Counted from the stretch's first letter, positions 43,201 through 54,929 are shown. The stretch: 64,000 nucleotides of DNA from Heterocephalus glaber (GCF_000247695.1 NW_004624778.1:11892139-11956138); one strand, 5' to 3'. A program made the numbers and translations. The notes: generated from the sequence alone by a model not told the origin.

Positions 43201-45260
43201 ACTGAACAATTCCAGGGACACAGCACTTAACAGGCCACCCTAGGCCCAGTAGTCCAGGCACTGCCCACCCTCCAGGCCTGCTTCAGAGAGCCTCCTACCT
43301 GTTCTAGTCGCTCCTTCATGCTGAACTCCTTGGTGCTTAGCATCTCTGGCTCTCCTCAGGTCTTGGACACTCACCACCTCCTTTTCTCCTGATCTGGGTG
43401 GGTGGGAATAGGGACCTGGTCAGACTCTTAAATGCCCTGGGATAGTGACTCAGTCCTGGGTCTGTGGAAACCTCCCATCAGCAGGCCAGAGAGCTGAGAG
43501 GTTATCAAGGGCCACGAGCAGCAGCATCTGAAAACTCATCAGACATACACTTTCTGGGCCCTGGCCCAGGAACTGAACACCCTGGAGGTGGGGCCTGACA
43601 CCCTGTTTTAACAAGCTGAAGGGACAACACAGATATGTCTGAAGCCTGAGAACGACCTGGTTATGGAGTTCTTACTATGCTCTTGTTGGGTTTGCCAAAT
43701 TGATGAGGAATTTCCAACCCGGAAAGGAGCTGGCACCATCACCAGACTCCTGGGGGACCTCATTGCCATGCTGGTTCTGAAGAATTTCAAAGCGAAGTAG
43801 TGCAGAAACTCTTCCTGATCCCCTGATGACAAAGCTGCTGGCCAGGGCACAGAGCAGCCAGGCTGCCTTCGGCCCTCTTCCAAAGAGCACTCCTGTTCCA
43901 TAGTTCTTTGCCTGGTACTGCTTACTGGGTGGTTAAATTATTCAGCAGCCAATTAGAGCTTAACAATGTCCCTGTCTCCTGACCAAGTGATTTGCTTCTG
44001 CATGGCAAGTGCTTTTCCAACATAAAGCAAGGCAGTGTTTAGGAATTTAGCATCTGGAAGCCCCCCCCCCGCGCACCCCCCATACCCTGTCACAGCCTGC
44101 CAAGTTCGAACCCAGCAGCCCCTCTCCTTGGGCAGATCTGGGTGGTCAGATAGATGCAAATGCAAGATCCCAGTGCCACTCCAGACTCACAGAATCTAAT
44201 GCCATAGGAGCATCTTGGGAATACAGGCGTTGAATGAATCTCCCTAATCATTCATTATTGCCGGGCAATGTCTCACAGCCCCTGACCACCCCAGGATAGA
44301 GAGTGACCTCTCCATCCTCTTAGTTCCCACAGGGCTCACTGCCTGGGCCCTGCTCCAGTTGCTCACACACATGATCTTACATAACACTTCTAATCACTGC
44401 CTGCCAAGCCCGTTCCTCCTCACTGAATACAAAGGTGACCAAGAAAGGTGACCCTGAGCCCCCACTCGGAAGCCCTGTGTTTGATGCTGGTCACCGGGGA
44501 GTCCTCGGGATATTCTGAGGGGTGAGCAATCCCAAAGGTGTGAGAAAACATACACTCTGAAGGAAGCAGAACGGGTGGTAAAAGGCTAGGAAGGAGGCCA
44601 GCCCTGGAGGCAGAGGCTGGGTGAGCATCACAAAGCCAAAGCCCACCTTGTTGGGTGTGTTCAAAACTAACCCGGGGAGAAAGAGGCTGGGGAAACAGAG
44701 CACACACTCTCACTTCCCCACCTCTGCCTCTCAAGAGCCCTTTCACTGACACAGAGAAAAGGTGATGGTAAAGCAGACAAAGAAGAGCACCAAGAAAACA
44801 AGCCTGCTTCATCAGAGGGTTCTCACCAAATGCCCAGGTAGTGGGGGATAGGGATGGCCTTTGGCAAGGGAGCTGCCAAGCTGAGGAGCTTTTGGGGGCT
44901 ACAAGGGAACTTGCTGGCACTCAGACTCGGCCCCATCCAACCCCTCCCAACTTCCCCGAATCAGACAGGAAGGCTGGTAGCATGAAATAAGTCCAAAGGC
45001 TCAGAGGCCTGAGACAACAAAGTGTACTTCATGCTTGTCAAGACGTCCGCTGATTCTTCTCTTCACACCCACCTTATCTAGATCTGCCCTAAGCTCCCCT
45101 CCCAGCAGAGTGAATTTTGGTCACATAGCATGCTTCTTCCAGGCCTAGAACCAGGTCCTGGACCGTCATGGAAGGCTGCATTATGCTGCAGTAACAGCAA
45201 TTACCTCTAGAATCTCAGGGCTCCAAACAGTCAAGCTTATGTTAAGGGACACGGGGGAGT
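43201..45260. other. Unassigned 2-kb stretch with a C-rich tract
   Basis: A C10GCGCAC6-like run lies at 44061-44081. The 166-codon frame at 44420-44920 (minus strand) has no domain. No transposon recognised. Confidence 0.4.
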
Positions 45261-45261
45261 T

Positions 45262-45390
45262 TCTTTGTGAAGTCATGAAAACATTTTTAAATTAGACAGT
45301 GGTGATAGAAGCACAACCCTGTGAATATACTAAAAACCACTGAACTACACACTGGAAAAGATGAACTGTAACTCACTAAGGCTATCAAAA
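45262..45390 (+). mobile_element. L1 3' UTR terminal fragment
   Basis: 'agtggtgatagaagcacaac', 'cctgtgaatatactaaaaac', 'cactgaactacacactggaa' and 'aactgtaactcactaaggct' match the recurrent end of old L1 3' UTRs. Confidence 0.75.
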
Positions 45391-46850
45391 CAAATCCAGG
45401 TTTATTTCTCCCTCATGAATGATCCCTGCAGCTATAGTCTCACAAGTGCTTTGCCTCTTGGAGTCACTAGTGTGTCAGCTGATGGAGTGACACCATCTTG
45501 AATGCTGCTGACTAGACTGTCCTGTAAGCTCTGCTGAACCCAGCAAGTAAATGCTCTGACCTGCAAGTGAAACTCCTGCTCCTCTCACAAGTCCCCAGGC
45601 AGGACTCACCCCAGACCCCGTCCCACCACAAATAGTGTAGGAAGGGCAATCCTGGCGAGGGCCATAAGATACCAGAAGAACCAGCCCAATGACCTCCTCC
45701 CACAAACACACACAGAAGGCCACCCAGAACTGGTGCTCAACAGCTCCATCAACATTTAGTCCTTTCTTTTTCCTGTAGGAAGCCAAACTTTCTTTTCTTA
45801 TTTCTCATTTTCACCTCCAGCTGAAGAGCTTCCAGAGCAGAAAGAAGAAACTATGAAGGTGATTGAAACATGATTTCCAAAGAAAACGACACAACATACA
45901 ACATAACAACATTCTAATACATAACAAAACACGATACAGGTGTAATAGGAAGATAGAGTGTGCACAGTAATGACAAGATAGATATCACATGCCACTGTCA
46001 GAGTAAGACATAGGTAGAATAGGCATGAAGGAAACTTTTGGGCATGAGTTTAACAACTATTCAACCTTCCAGCAGATCAAGAATACAGAAGACGGCCAGA
46101 GAAGGCCTGACCTATGAGCCTGGCCCCCAGAAAATCCATCAAAAGGAACTTTAAGAAACTGTCCTTTTCCTTTTGTTCCAAGAGAGATGGGTGGGAAAAA
46201 ACTTGGAAAAGAATACTTGGTGCTGCAAATAAGAACAAGAAGTCTGTGAGCTGAGGCCAGGGCTGAGGGAGGAGGGGTCAGAGGCCAAGATCAGAGACTA
46301 CTGCTCATCCAGGCATGCCTATCATGGATAGGGGCTTGGGAGAATTTAGACCCAATAAAAGAACCCAGAAAAGCATCCAGGGAGTTGGGGATCCTCCTTG
46401 GCTCATAGTTGTAGGGTTCTGGCCACAGGCACAGCCATAGCATTCTAGGAGGTGCGTAAATCTAGAACGGTTCATGAATGGAGCCTTTGGGAAGGACACT
46501 CCCTGATGTCTTCCAAGGTAAGCACTTCTGGAGAAGTCAGCTCTCTCTGTGACAGCCCCATGGATAGACAGCTGCCCTGCAGGCACTGACACACCAGAGC
46601 CTGTTGAAGCTAAGTGGACCTTTCCTAGAGCATCCTAAATTCACCATGGCCTATGAAGAGGCTCTGAGTCCTTATGTGCATGTGGATGGATGCAATCCAA
46701 TTCTGCAAATGTTTGCAAGTGAGAGCAAAGCAAGACCTTCACTGTGTGAGCTCTCAGGTCCTGGGGAGGCAACCACATCACCCAGCATGAGAGGAGCTAT
46801 AGAAGCAGTGTGTCTGGGAGCAGAGGTGGCACAAAGATACTGAGGAAGGA
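45391..46850. other. Unassigned stretch with an A/C-rich patch
   Basis: 45870-45950 is A/C-rich low-complexity (ACAACATA-like units). No credible coding frame; no transposon recognised. Confidence 0.4.
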
Positions 46851-47290
46851 GCCTAGGAATCATGGGAGGCTCCTGGAGGAGGTGACAGTTGAGCTGGGAT
46901 TTGTAAAATGGACACATCAGGCTGGGGATTTAGCTCAGTGGTGCTGCACCTGCCTCGCAAGCACAAGGTCCTGAGTTCGATCTCCAGTACCCCCCCAAAT
47001 GGACACAACTCCAGCAAGCATGAGCTTGGGTGGTAGTGGGCAAGGAGGGCTTTAGGGGGAAGATATGGCATTGAAAAATGACAGAGACATGACACAATGA
47101 AACACGTTTGAGGAAATAATATAAATGTGAGAGGAATTTGAAGAGATGAGCCTGGAGGTGCATGCAGGGACAAGAGCACCAAGGGCCTTGCCTTAGACAG
47201 AGGGAGCAGGTTAGGGGTGATCAAAACACCCATAGCCCGGGAATAAGATAGGGACTGAAGCAAGGTAGCAGTGTGGTGGGCACTGAGGAT
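46851..47290 (+). mobile_element. L2 LINE fragment interrupted by an ID SINE
   Basis: 'cctggaggaggtgacagttg', 'agctgggatttgtaaaatgg' before the SINE, and 'gcaaggagggctttaggggg', 'atgagcctggaggtgcatgc', 'aagggccttgccttagacag' after it, follow L2 order loosely. Confidence 0.5.
46906..47007 (+). mobile_element. ID-type SINE (body 46921-46996) with 11-bp target-site duplications
   Basis: AAATGGACACA at 46906-46916 and 46997-47007. Body holds GGGGATTTAGCTCAGTGGT and GAGTTCGATCTCCAGTACC. The tail is C-rich (CCCCCCC) instead of A-rich, which is unusual for the family. Confidence 0.95.
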
Positions 47291-47845
47291 AGCTCATAGC
47301 TTGGAGAAACACTTAAAACACACAATTCTACAGCTAGGTAATTGGCAAAAAGTGGAAGAGATTAGGAGGAAGGGAAGATGTGGAAGAGCCTGCAGAAGTA
47401 GCCCACAAGGCACACAAAGGTCGGTAAGATGGGGCAGCTGATGGCCGGATAGTGAAAAGGGGGTAGAAAAGGGAGGTCTCCACACAGATCATGTTGCAGA
47501 AATCTGGCTTCAAGGCACAGGCAGAAGGATGGGAGGTAGAGGGGCCAAGGGCCACAGGAGTGCAGCTTCCCCTGGGGTTTAGGTGAACATGTTTCTCTCC
47601 TGAGGGAAGGAGTCTGTAGAGAGATGGGCTTTGAAGATGAAGGGTGGTAAAAAGGGGCTAGGCATTAATGCAAGGGTGGACATGGTCTGGAATACACAGT
47701 CAGGGAGCCTGGGCAGGGGACCAGGAACTGGGGACGTCTAGTCTCGCCATGGCAGGCCAAACTCATAGGAGATGGTGTCCATCGAATCACAGCTGACAGA
47801 ATACCAAACATATTTTTGTGCAGTAATTTTTATTTGTATAGAAGT
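47291..47845. other. Unassigned non-coding stretch
   Basis: May extend the L2 in decayed form ('tggtaaaaaggggctaggca' near 47645), but similarity is too weak to claim. Confidence 0.3.
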
Positions 47846-48005
47846 CTTGATTTCTTAAGATATATCATGCTTGATCTCACTTGTTTCTCACAGTGATATT
47901 GTGAGATGGGCATGAATATTCTAATTTGACATGAAGAGAGTGGTGGTGGAGCCAGCCTTGGCATCCAGTCTTCCATACTGGAGTCTGCTGTCACCCTGAC
48001 TGTGG
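47846..48005 (-). mobile_element. MIR SINE (decayed)
   Basis: 'cttgtttctcacagtgatat', 'tgtgagatgggcatgaatat', 'tctaatttgacatgaagaga' fits reversed MIR. Confidence 0.55.
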
Positions 48006-48909
48006 GGGGATTCAATTCTCAAATCCCAGAGGACACTTGTGCTCACTCATCCAGTCTACTGCTAAACATAAAATGGTAATCCACTCCTTTAATCTTACTT
48101 GACATTGCCAAATACACATAGCATCAGGCCTAAACATGATAGCCTCAGTAAGCATGCTTCATAAATGCTTCTCTGGGTACACGGGCTGCCCTGGCATGCT
48201 GCTGGAGACCTCCCCTCCCTCTTCTCTCCATCAACACCTTAGGAAGCAGAGGTTGGGTTCCACCTCATGGCACTGGAATCTCTTAGGAAGCCCCTGAGGA
48301 AATCCCAAGCTCAGGCTGCACCCTGCTCATAGGATCATAGCTTCTGAGGGTGGGGACGAACATCAAGGACATCCAGACTATTCAGCTGCATAGGAAGGGG
48401 TCAGAAGACTGAAACGGAGGAAACCAGCTCCAGAAGGGGTCATAGGACAAACAAGGAAGAGCAAGGAGGAGCAGAAGCTGATGTGGCGAGTCTGATCAAA
48501 CACACAAACCCACTGGCCAGTGTGGCAGGAGCAGGGAGTGAGGGAGAGATGGCCTCCCCTCCTGTGGCTGCAGCACTCTTGCCTTTTCAGGTACTCCACT
48601 GCACCTTTCAAGCAGCTCTGCCAATGGAAGGCAGGCTTGGCTAGTTCTCCCTTTGCAGGTAAAAGTGACAAAGGCTCAAAGATGTGAAACACCAGCCAAA
48701 AGTTTGGCTGTCATTATGCAAATGGGGGACCAGACCCCACTGCCAAACAGAAACAGAGTTATCTCTGGTCTCTCCCCATGGCCAAGGCCTCTTCACATGT
48801 GGGCATCTCTTATTCAAAAGGGATCTTTCCAGGGAGCTTGCCCCCCTCCATGGGCCCAGGGTGTATCCCTATTGCTCTTCTGCAACCCCATGACAAACAT
48901 GATTTCAAG
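48006..48909. other. Unassigned non-coding stretch
   Basis: Frames of up to 107 codons overlap on both strands without domains. No transposon recognised. Confidence 0.4.
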
Positions 48910-49263
48910 ACTACTATGGACTGAATATTTGCAGGTTCAAACTACTCCTCCCATTCCCTGCAAATTCAAATGTTGAAATTCTAACCCCCACTGTGATGAT
49001 GTTAGGAGACAAAGAGATCATAAGGGTGGAGCTCTCATGAAAGGGGTTAGTCCTCTTTTAAGGGTCAGAAGATACCCAAGTTCTCCCCTTTCGCTATGTG
49101 AGGACACAGCTAGAAGGCACCATCTACAAACCAAAGTCAAGCCCTCACCAAATACTAAATCTGCCTTGACCTTGGACCTCCAGCCTCAAGAACTGTGAGA
49201 AGTAACCTGTTGTTTATAAGGCACCTGGTCTATGGTATTTTGACAAAGGCAGCAGCCCAAACA
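48910..49263 (+). mobile_element. MST-like ERVL-MaLR LTR
   Basis: 'tactatggactgaatatttg', 'ttgaaattctaacccccact', 'gtgatgatgttaggagacaa', 'ctatgtgaggacacagctag', 'cctccagcctcaagaactgt', 'gtctatggtattttgacaaa'. It is a good match to MST/MaLR solo LTRs. Confidence 0.85.
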
Positions 49264-49343
49264 GATGAAGAGCTCAATGGGGAGGCCTTGTCATTTGCCT
49301 CATGCTGTCCCCTTGCAACTCTAAAACAAGAAGCACAAGAAAG

Positions 49344-49440
49344 TTTTAGGGCAGTGGTGGTGAACCTATGGCAGATGTGCCATGGTGGACTGTTTGTATC
49401 AATTGAAAAATATAAAAAGTTCACCATCACTGTTCTAGGG
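49344..49440. mobile_element. hAT miniature element (body 49352-49432) with 8-bp target-site duplication
   Basis: TTTTAGGG (49344-49351) and TTCTAGGG (49433-49440) flank an 81-bp body. Its ends CAGTGGTGGTGAACCT and, reversed, CAGTGATGGTGAACTT match 14 of 16 bases. An 8-bp duplication and CAGTG ends are hAT hallmarks. Non-coding. Confidence 0.85.
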
Positions 49441-49511
49441 CAACTACATCCACTCCCAAATATCAGCCTTTGGCTCTAAGGAAGGTGTGGAAAGCTCCCT
49501 GCCTCCTGCGC

Positions 49512-49615
49512 TAAACTAGCACCTGTCCTGCTGCACAAGCGCAAGGACCCGAGTTCGATCCCCCGTACCAAAAAAACCAAACAAACAAACAAAAAACAAT
49601 AAACTAGCACCTGTC
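49512..49615 (+). mobile_element. 5'-truncated ID-type SINE (body 49528-49599) with 16-bp target-site duplications
   Basis: TAAACTAGCACCTGTC at 49512-49527 and 49600-49615. The body begins inside the ID unit (CTGCTGCACAAGCG), so the A box is missing; the B box GAGTTCGATCC and CCCGTACC are intact, followed by a (CAAA)n-like tail. Confidence 0.95.
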
Positions 49616-51400
49616 TATAGTCTCTCATAAGACAAGGAGCTCCAGTGACCTATAGCTATTCATGCTCACATTACAGTGCCACCCAAGGCAGCCAAGAAGG
49701 AGCGACCCTCAACCCCAAGGGGCTGCTGTCTGGATGGGAAACTATGACATGCACTCACGAGGAAGGAAAAGCAAGAATTAAACTAAAAAAATTAATAGGT
49801 AAATGAAACAAACCAAAAAGAATTAAACTGAATAAAGCACACAGTAAATGTACTGCAGCTCTTGGGCAAGTTGTTTTTCTCTCCTTAATCTCCTCGCCCA
49901 AATGATGAGGATTCTGATACCAATACCACCTAAGAGGGGAACGTGAGTGTGAGAGAATCATTCCACCAAACACACAGAGTGCACTCGAAAGACAGCTGGG
50001 CTCAGAAATGCTGGTCATTATTGCATGTACTTGACCCTCAAGGGAGGGTAGGATTCTACAGCCCAGAGCAGCAGGAGGGCATTTCTGCAAGAGGTTGGCC
50101 TTGTAAGAATTAATACAGAGGAGAAGGAAGGTACCATCCATGACAATTCTCAGAGTTGGAATTTGGACATTAATTTACTGTCTAGGGCCACAAAGCAGAG
50201 GCCCAGCCCCAACCCCAGTCCCCCTTGGATTCCTGCTGCTGCCGTAAGATGGACCATGTTATTAAAGAAAGTACCCCACAGGAACCTAAACCAAACAACT
50301 CCAGGCAACACGAGTTCAGGGAACCTTTGGCTCTATCTCCAAGGCAATTGAAAAGAGCTCAAAACAGATTAAAATATGAGATGAATTTTGAAGCCTGGGA
50401 ATGAGATAAAATGAATCCTGTGACTGAGGAGCCAATATGATTATTTCATTATTTGGTTAGAAAGTAAAAATGTGCAGGAAATGTCAGATGCTTTCCCGAG
50501 ATGGAGGGAGGTTAGGGACCACATGGCCACTGGAGGCATATTCTTTTAATATTAAAAAACAACTTCACCCCTGACTTGGTTTTAATCAGAAAAATCCCCG
50601 TTGGTAGGGCAACCTGCCCTCCTGCAAGGCTGCATGAGAGCTTTCCATGTCACACATTCCATCCTCGATCACACTCCCCCAAAGCATATCTGTCTTTTTT
50701 AAAGGAATGCATCCCTCAATAAAACAAAATGCCACAGTCACCCAGTGAAGGGTGGCCCCTTCTACTGGCCCTTCAGAGGGCTGAGGATGGCAGAGCCCCA
50801 AGCCCAACCATAGAAAGCCTAGCGCCGGCAGCTCCTCCCACACCTCTCCAGTCTTGTCCTGCCTAACAGGAGATCCATCTTCTCCTCTCTGAGCAATTCC
50901 CACTTTCACACCTTCCCACTGTCCATGCCTCCTGTTCCTATGTCCCCATTACCATGTCCTTTTCTGTTGAGTTACAGGGGATGCTGGTGACCCACAGCCT
51001 GAAAGGTAAGCTGTCAGTCTAATAAAGGTACAGACCTGCAGAGAGTGAGAGTGAGGGAGAGAAGATTAGAGCAGAGCACAGGCCTGGGAGGCAAGGCCAG
51101 GAAGGACATGAGGCACATCTTTCCAAAGGAGGTACCATGTGGCTTGACTCTGGAGGGTAAAGTAAGTGGCTTTGGTTCTTCCGGGAAGAGTATAGAGAAG
51201 TATCAGGAAATGTCACCCAGATCCATGGAACACAGAAAAAGTCTGACTGTCATTAAAGGGCCAGACAGGAGGTAAAGAAGCAAGCTATTGAGTAAGGCAG
51301 AGGTCAGGTGGATGAGAGCCTTTGTAATCTAACTTGCTAAACAAGTGCTGCATTAAGTGGTGCAAAGTCAAAAGATACAAAAGGATATACAGTGGGAAGT
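49616..51400. other. Unassigned 1.8-kb stretch
   Basis: No transposon firmly recognised. 51090-51310 may be L2-like ('ggtaccatgtggcttgactc', 'gtcattaaagggccagacag') but weakly so. Frames to 128 codons lack domains. Confidence 0.4.
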
Positions 51401-51484
51401 CTGGGATAGGGATGCAGCTCAGTGGTACAGTGTTTGTCTATGATGCAGAAGGCCTTGGGTTCAAACCACAGCACAGAAAATAAA
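51401..51484 (+). mobile_element. Older ID-type SINE
   Basis: GATGCAGCTCAGTGGTACAG and GGCCTTGGGTTCAAACC show the ID order, but here the GGCCTTGGGTTC form is used, closer to the ancestral rodent ID than to the GGTACC copies. No clear duplication; tail AAAATAAA. Confidence 0.8.
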
Positions 51485-51656
51485 TCATTGTCCCTCAAAT
51501 ATCCTATTCCTCATCTCAAAGAAAACTAATGTAATCTGTTTCTTCTGTATACTTTCATAGGCATTTTATGCATATATAAGTTAATACACCTGTTTTACTT
51601 TTTTGCACAAATAGTAGCACACCAAATATATTATTCTGACATTTTCCATTTAATTA

Positions 51657-52050
51657 TGTTAAGATTTAGTTTTAAAATGTCCCTCTGAAGACTCATGTGT
51701 TTGAAAGATGACTGGATCATGAGAGTGGACTCAGCCATTTTTGAGTTCAGCAGCTGAATGTGCTGTGAGGAGATGGATCCTAGTTGGAAGTGGGTCACTG
51801 TGTGTGTGGGAGGGAGGTAACCAGGAAGGATGTATTCTTGCCCCCAGCTCCTCCTCTCGATCTCTGCTTCCTGGCTGCCATGAAATGAGCAGCTGTCCTT
51901 TGCCATGCTCTTCCACCATGACATTTCTGCCTTGGAGCCAAGTGACTCTGGACTGAACCCACTGGAAACTGTGAGCCAAATAAACCTCTTCACCTTTAAG
52001 TTACAGGTACCAGGTATTTTTTACCAATGAGAGGAAAGTGACTAAGACAA
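51657..52050 (+). mobile_element. ERVL-MaLR-type solo LTR, divergent copy
   Basis: 'tctctgcttcctggctgcca', 'tgaaatgagcagctgtcctt', 'catgacatttctgccttgga', 'tgtgagccaaataaacctct' (AATAAA region) match the other LTR copies; the 5' third is more diverged. It splits a minus-strand L1. Confidence 0.8.
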
Positions 52051-52061
52051 AATACATGTAC

Positions 52062-52208
52062 CATAAACCACTAGTTCTCAAAATACAGCACGCGTGAGAA
52101 TTACCTGGCCACAGACTGCTGGGCTTCACCACACAGTCCAAGAGGCAGGAGTGGGCCTGAGGATGTACATTCCCAACACATTCCAGGAGATGTAGGCACT
52201 ATTTATGC
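52062..52208 (+). mobile_element. MER5A-type hAT fossil
   Basis: 'accactagttctcaaaatac', 'cgtgagaattacctggccac', 'acattcccaacacattccag', 'gagatgtaggcac' follows MER5A order. Confidence 0.65.
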
Positions 52209-52599
52209 AGGGGCTGCAATGGGAGAACCATGGATGCAGATTATGCTACATGGATCTATAAAGAGCCCCATTTATTCATCCTCAGGTCTGTGTAGCATCC
52301 CATTATGGGGTTGTGCAGGAATACATTTAACCAGCGCTTCCATTTCAGTTGTGTCCAGTTCTTTGCTATTTCAAATAGTTCAACAGGGATTACACTTGTG
52401 CCATCATTATTTCATTCATCTGGAAGTAGGGTTCTGGGATAAAGCTGGGTCAAAGCATGTGTGCACTGGCAATTATGACAGAAACTGTTAGTCAGCTCTT
52501 GGAGAAAACCTCAAGTACTAATGTATGGAATTTTGAATTTTAACTTAATGCAGGCTTTTGAGCAGAAGACTTACCAGAGGTGTGCTTTAGGAAAACTAA

Positions 52600-53046
52600 T
52601 CTAGCTCCATGATGACATGTGGACTAGAGTAGAGAGAGAATAAAGGGTGATGATGCCACAGTGCAGATTCTCATGAGCCCTGTCCCTGCTGACCACACCT
52701 TTGAGAAACTCCCTCCCCTTGAATGAGGGTAATTCTGTGATTGCCTTATATAACTAGATGAGAACCAGAGACTCACTGTTTTTGACTTTGAAGAATCAAG
52801 CTGATATGAATCCTACAGCCACAGGAACCGAACACTGCCAATGACCATGGGCATAGGAAAGCAGGCCTTTGCCTGGATGAGGTTTCAGATGAGAACCAGT
52901 TCTGACTGATACTTGGATTCCAGCCTCATGAAAGACCCTAGATCAAAGGACCCCTCCATACTATGTTCTGGCCCACAGAAATCATAATTCTATGAAATAA
53001 TAAATGTGCAATATTTTAATCAACTAAGTTTGTGGCAATTTTTAGG
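52600..53046 (+). mobile_element. MLT1-type LTR
   Basis: 'attgccttatataactagat', 'gttctgactgatacttggat', 'tccagcctcatgaaagaccc', 'gttctggcccacagaaatca', 'gaaataataaatgtgcaata' and 'tcaactaagtttgtggcaat' fit the 3' half of MLT1. The AATAAA signal lies near 52997. Confidence 0.75.
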
Positions 53047-53095
53047 CAGCCACAGAGAGCAAAAACAAACATTTAGAAGGGTGCTAAAAAAAAAT

Positions 53096-53195
53096 GGGTC
53101 ATTGGACCAGGGATTTAGCTCAGTGGTTTTGCCACCTGCTGCGCAAGCACAAGGACCCGAGTTCGATCCCTGGTACCAAAAAAAAAAAGGGTCAT
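53096..53195 (+). mobile_element. ID-type SINE (body about 53103-53188)
   Basis: GGGTCAT at 53096-53102 and 53189-53195, with A-rich bases before both copies. Body: AGGGATTTAGCTCAGTGGTT, CTGCTGCGCAAGCACAAGG, GAGTTCGATCCCTGGTACC, A11 tail. Confidence 0.9.
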
Positions 53196-53639
53196 AATAA
53201 TGAGACCCTGAAATAAACAAGTGTCTAGGGAGAAAGGGGGAACAGGAGTAAGGGGAGAATGTAGCATATTTCATAAGATTGGGAGAGGCCTGCAGGCTCA
53301 TGAGAGTAGTAGACAGAGGGGCCTTCTACCATCAGGTTACAAAACTATTGGACAATGTCCCTGAAATAAGCTCACTCATTTTAGTGAGGCCAAACCTTAG
53401 CGTAGTCGTAGGTAAGAGACTGCTCCTTACCCCTTTCTAAAAGTGTCCCTTCCCTTGCAGATGGCTCTCAGATTACTTCAATGCAGACTTTCTAGGTCAC
53501 CAGCTGCCATCTGTAGTTATCTGGCAAGGGAGATAAGCAAAGCACCTAGACAGAGAAGGCCCACCATAAATCAAGATGTCATTTCAAACAAGTGGAGAAA
53601 AAATAGACTTTTCAACTTAATTTGTTCAGACAACTCAGG
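53196..53639. other. Unassigned stretch
   Basis: No repeat or exon recognised. The 67-codon frame at 53443-53646 starts at TGCAG|ATG, a splice-acceptor-like context, but has no domain or further support. Confidence 0.35.
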
Positions 53640-54830
53640 AATCTAAAGAAACTATATCTTTATCAAAGACTAAAACAAAAAATACAACCGTAAAAAGACT
53701 CTGAAGAAAAATTCGGGAAAATGTTTATAATAATCTTAAAGTAAGAAGGATTTTTAAAGCATGACCCAAACCCAAATGTCATTTCTTAAAAAAGGCTAAA
53801 TCTGAGTTCAAAAATGTTGTAAACATTCAATACTAGGAAATAAACCCAAGTGATAAACAGTGAAATACGAAAAACTTGTAATAATATGGCAGGCATAGGG
53901 CTAATTTCCTTACTACATAAATAATAGGCATGTACAGACAGGTGCAAGTCCATAAGAAAAAGCAAAAGGTCAATAGAGAAATGCACAATAAAGAACAAAT
54001 TGTCAGTCCCTAAAACAGAAAACATATATCTATTTTAAACACCTGAAATGATGCTCATCTTCACATAGTAAAGGAAATGTAAATTAAGACTATAGCGAGA
54101 TCTAGTTTTTCATATGTTAAGCTGTCAAATGTTATGATTGTTGTTTAAAATGCTGTCTAACAAGACTCAGTGTTGAAGACTTGGCTGCAAGCTACCAGGT
54201 TTTGAGGAACTGATTGAATCCTGAGACCTCTAACGTCATTAGCGGGTTAGTTTACTGATGAGATCACAATTTGATGATATTATTGGAAGGTGGTGGAAAC
54301 AGAAGTGAAGCCTAATTGAAGGGAGCAGATCATAGAGAATATGACCTTGAGGACAATATCTGGCCCCCCTTCCTTTAACTTAGTCTCTTTCTCTCTCTTT
54401 ACTGGCTGCTATGAGGTGAGCAGCTTTTCTCTGTCACACGCATCTGCTGAAATGTTTCTGCCTTACCACAGGCCTAACAAAATGGAGCCGGCTGACTATG
54501 GACTGAAACCTCTGAAATCATGAGCCAAAATAAATCTTTCCTCCTTTGAGTTGTTTTTCTCAGATATTTGGTCACGGTGATGAAAAACTGATTAACACAA
54601 CTATCCAAATGTTTAAAAATATATTGTGCCTACTGATCCAGACTTGGCATAACCACTCTCATACTCGGTTGGTGAGAGTTTAAATTGTGCCACTACCATG
54701 ACTGTGAAAGAGAACATACACATGTACACATATACATGTTTATAAACATGGATTCTGTTGAGAACACACAGCATAGCACCACAGACTAATTCAGGTAGAT
54801 GAATCACATAACAGCTACCCATGCACAGGA
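53640..54830 (+). mobile_element. L1 ORF2 3' region, split by a MaLR LTR
   Basis: Before the LTR: 'taatatggcaggcatagggc', 'ccataagaaaaagcaaaagg', 'gatgctcatcttcacatagt', 'aaaggaaatgtaaattaaga'. After it: 'tggcataaccactctcatac', 'tcggttggtgagagtttaaa'. These are consecutive parts of the reverse-transcriptase C-terminal region of an old L1. Many stops. Confidence 0.75.
54150..54600 (+). mobile_element. ERVL-MaLR-type solo LTR in L1
   Basis: 'ttggaaggtggtggaaacag', 'aagcctaattgaagggagca', 'gctgctatgaggtgagcagc', 'ctgactatggactgaaacct', 'gccaaaataaatctttcctc', ends GATTAACACA. Start uncertain within about 10 bp. Confidence 0.85.
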
Positions 54831-54929
54831 GTAGAAAGGAGATTTCACTGTTCAGAAGCAGAGATTTTGTACTGTTTAAAACTTTCCCAAATACATGTAT
54901 ATGCTTTCAATAATTTAAAAAATAGTAAA

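Larger units (their letters stand above)
51486..52500 (-). mobile_element. Old L1, minus strand, interrupted twice
   Basis: Reversed L1 text resumes across insertions: 'tttgcacaaatagtagcaca', 'tattctgacattttccattt' before, and 'gtgtagcatcccattatggg', 'cagttctttgctatttcaaa', 'tctggaagtagggttctggg' after. A MaLR LTR (51657-52050) and a MER5A (52062-52208) lie inside. Confidence 0.65.

Noticed and set aside
43201..44100. Possible CpG island near the C-rich tract
   Set aside because: CpG dinucleotides are rare apart from the GCGC in the tract itself.
44420..44920. 166-codon minus-strand frame
   Set aside because: No domain, no splice signals, and a second frame overlaps it on the same strand.
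49512..49615. Direct repeats with a spacer, as in a CRISPR array
   Set aside because: Only two copies, flanking a SINE; they are target-site duplications, and the genome is mammalian.
53443..53646. Frame starting just after a CTTGCAG acceptor-like site
   Set aside because: A single splice-like signal is too common; the peptide has no homology that I recognise and no donor or further exon is visible.
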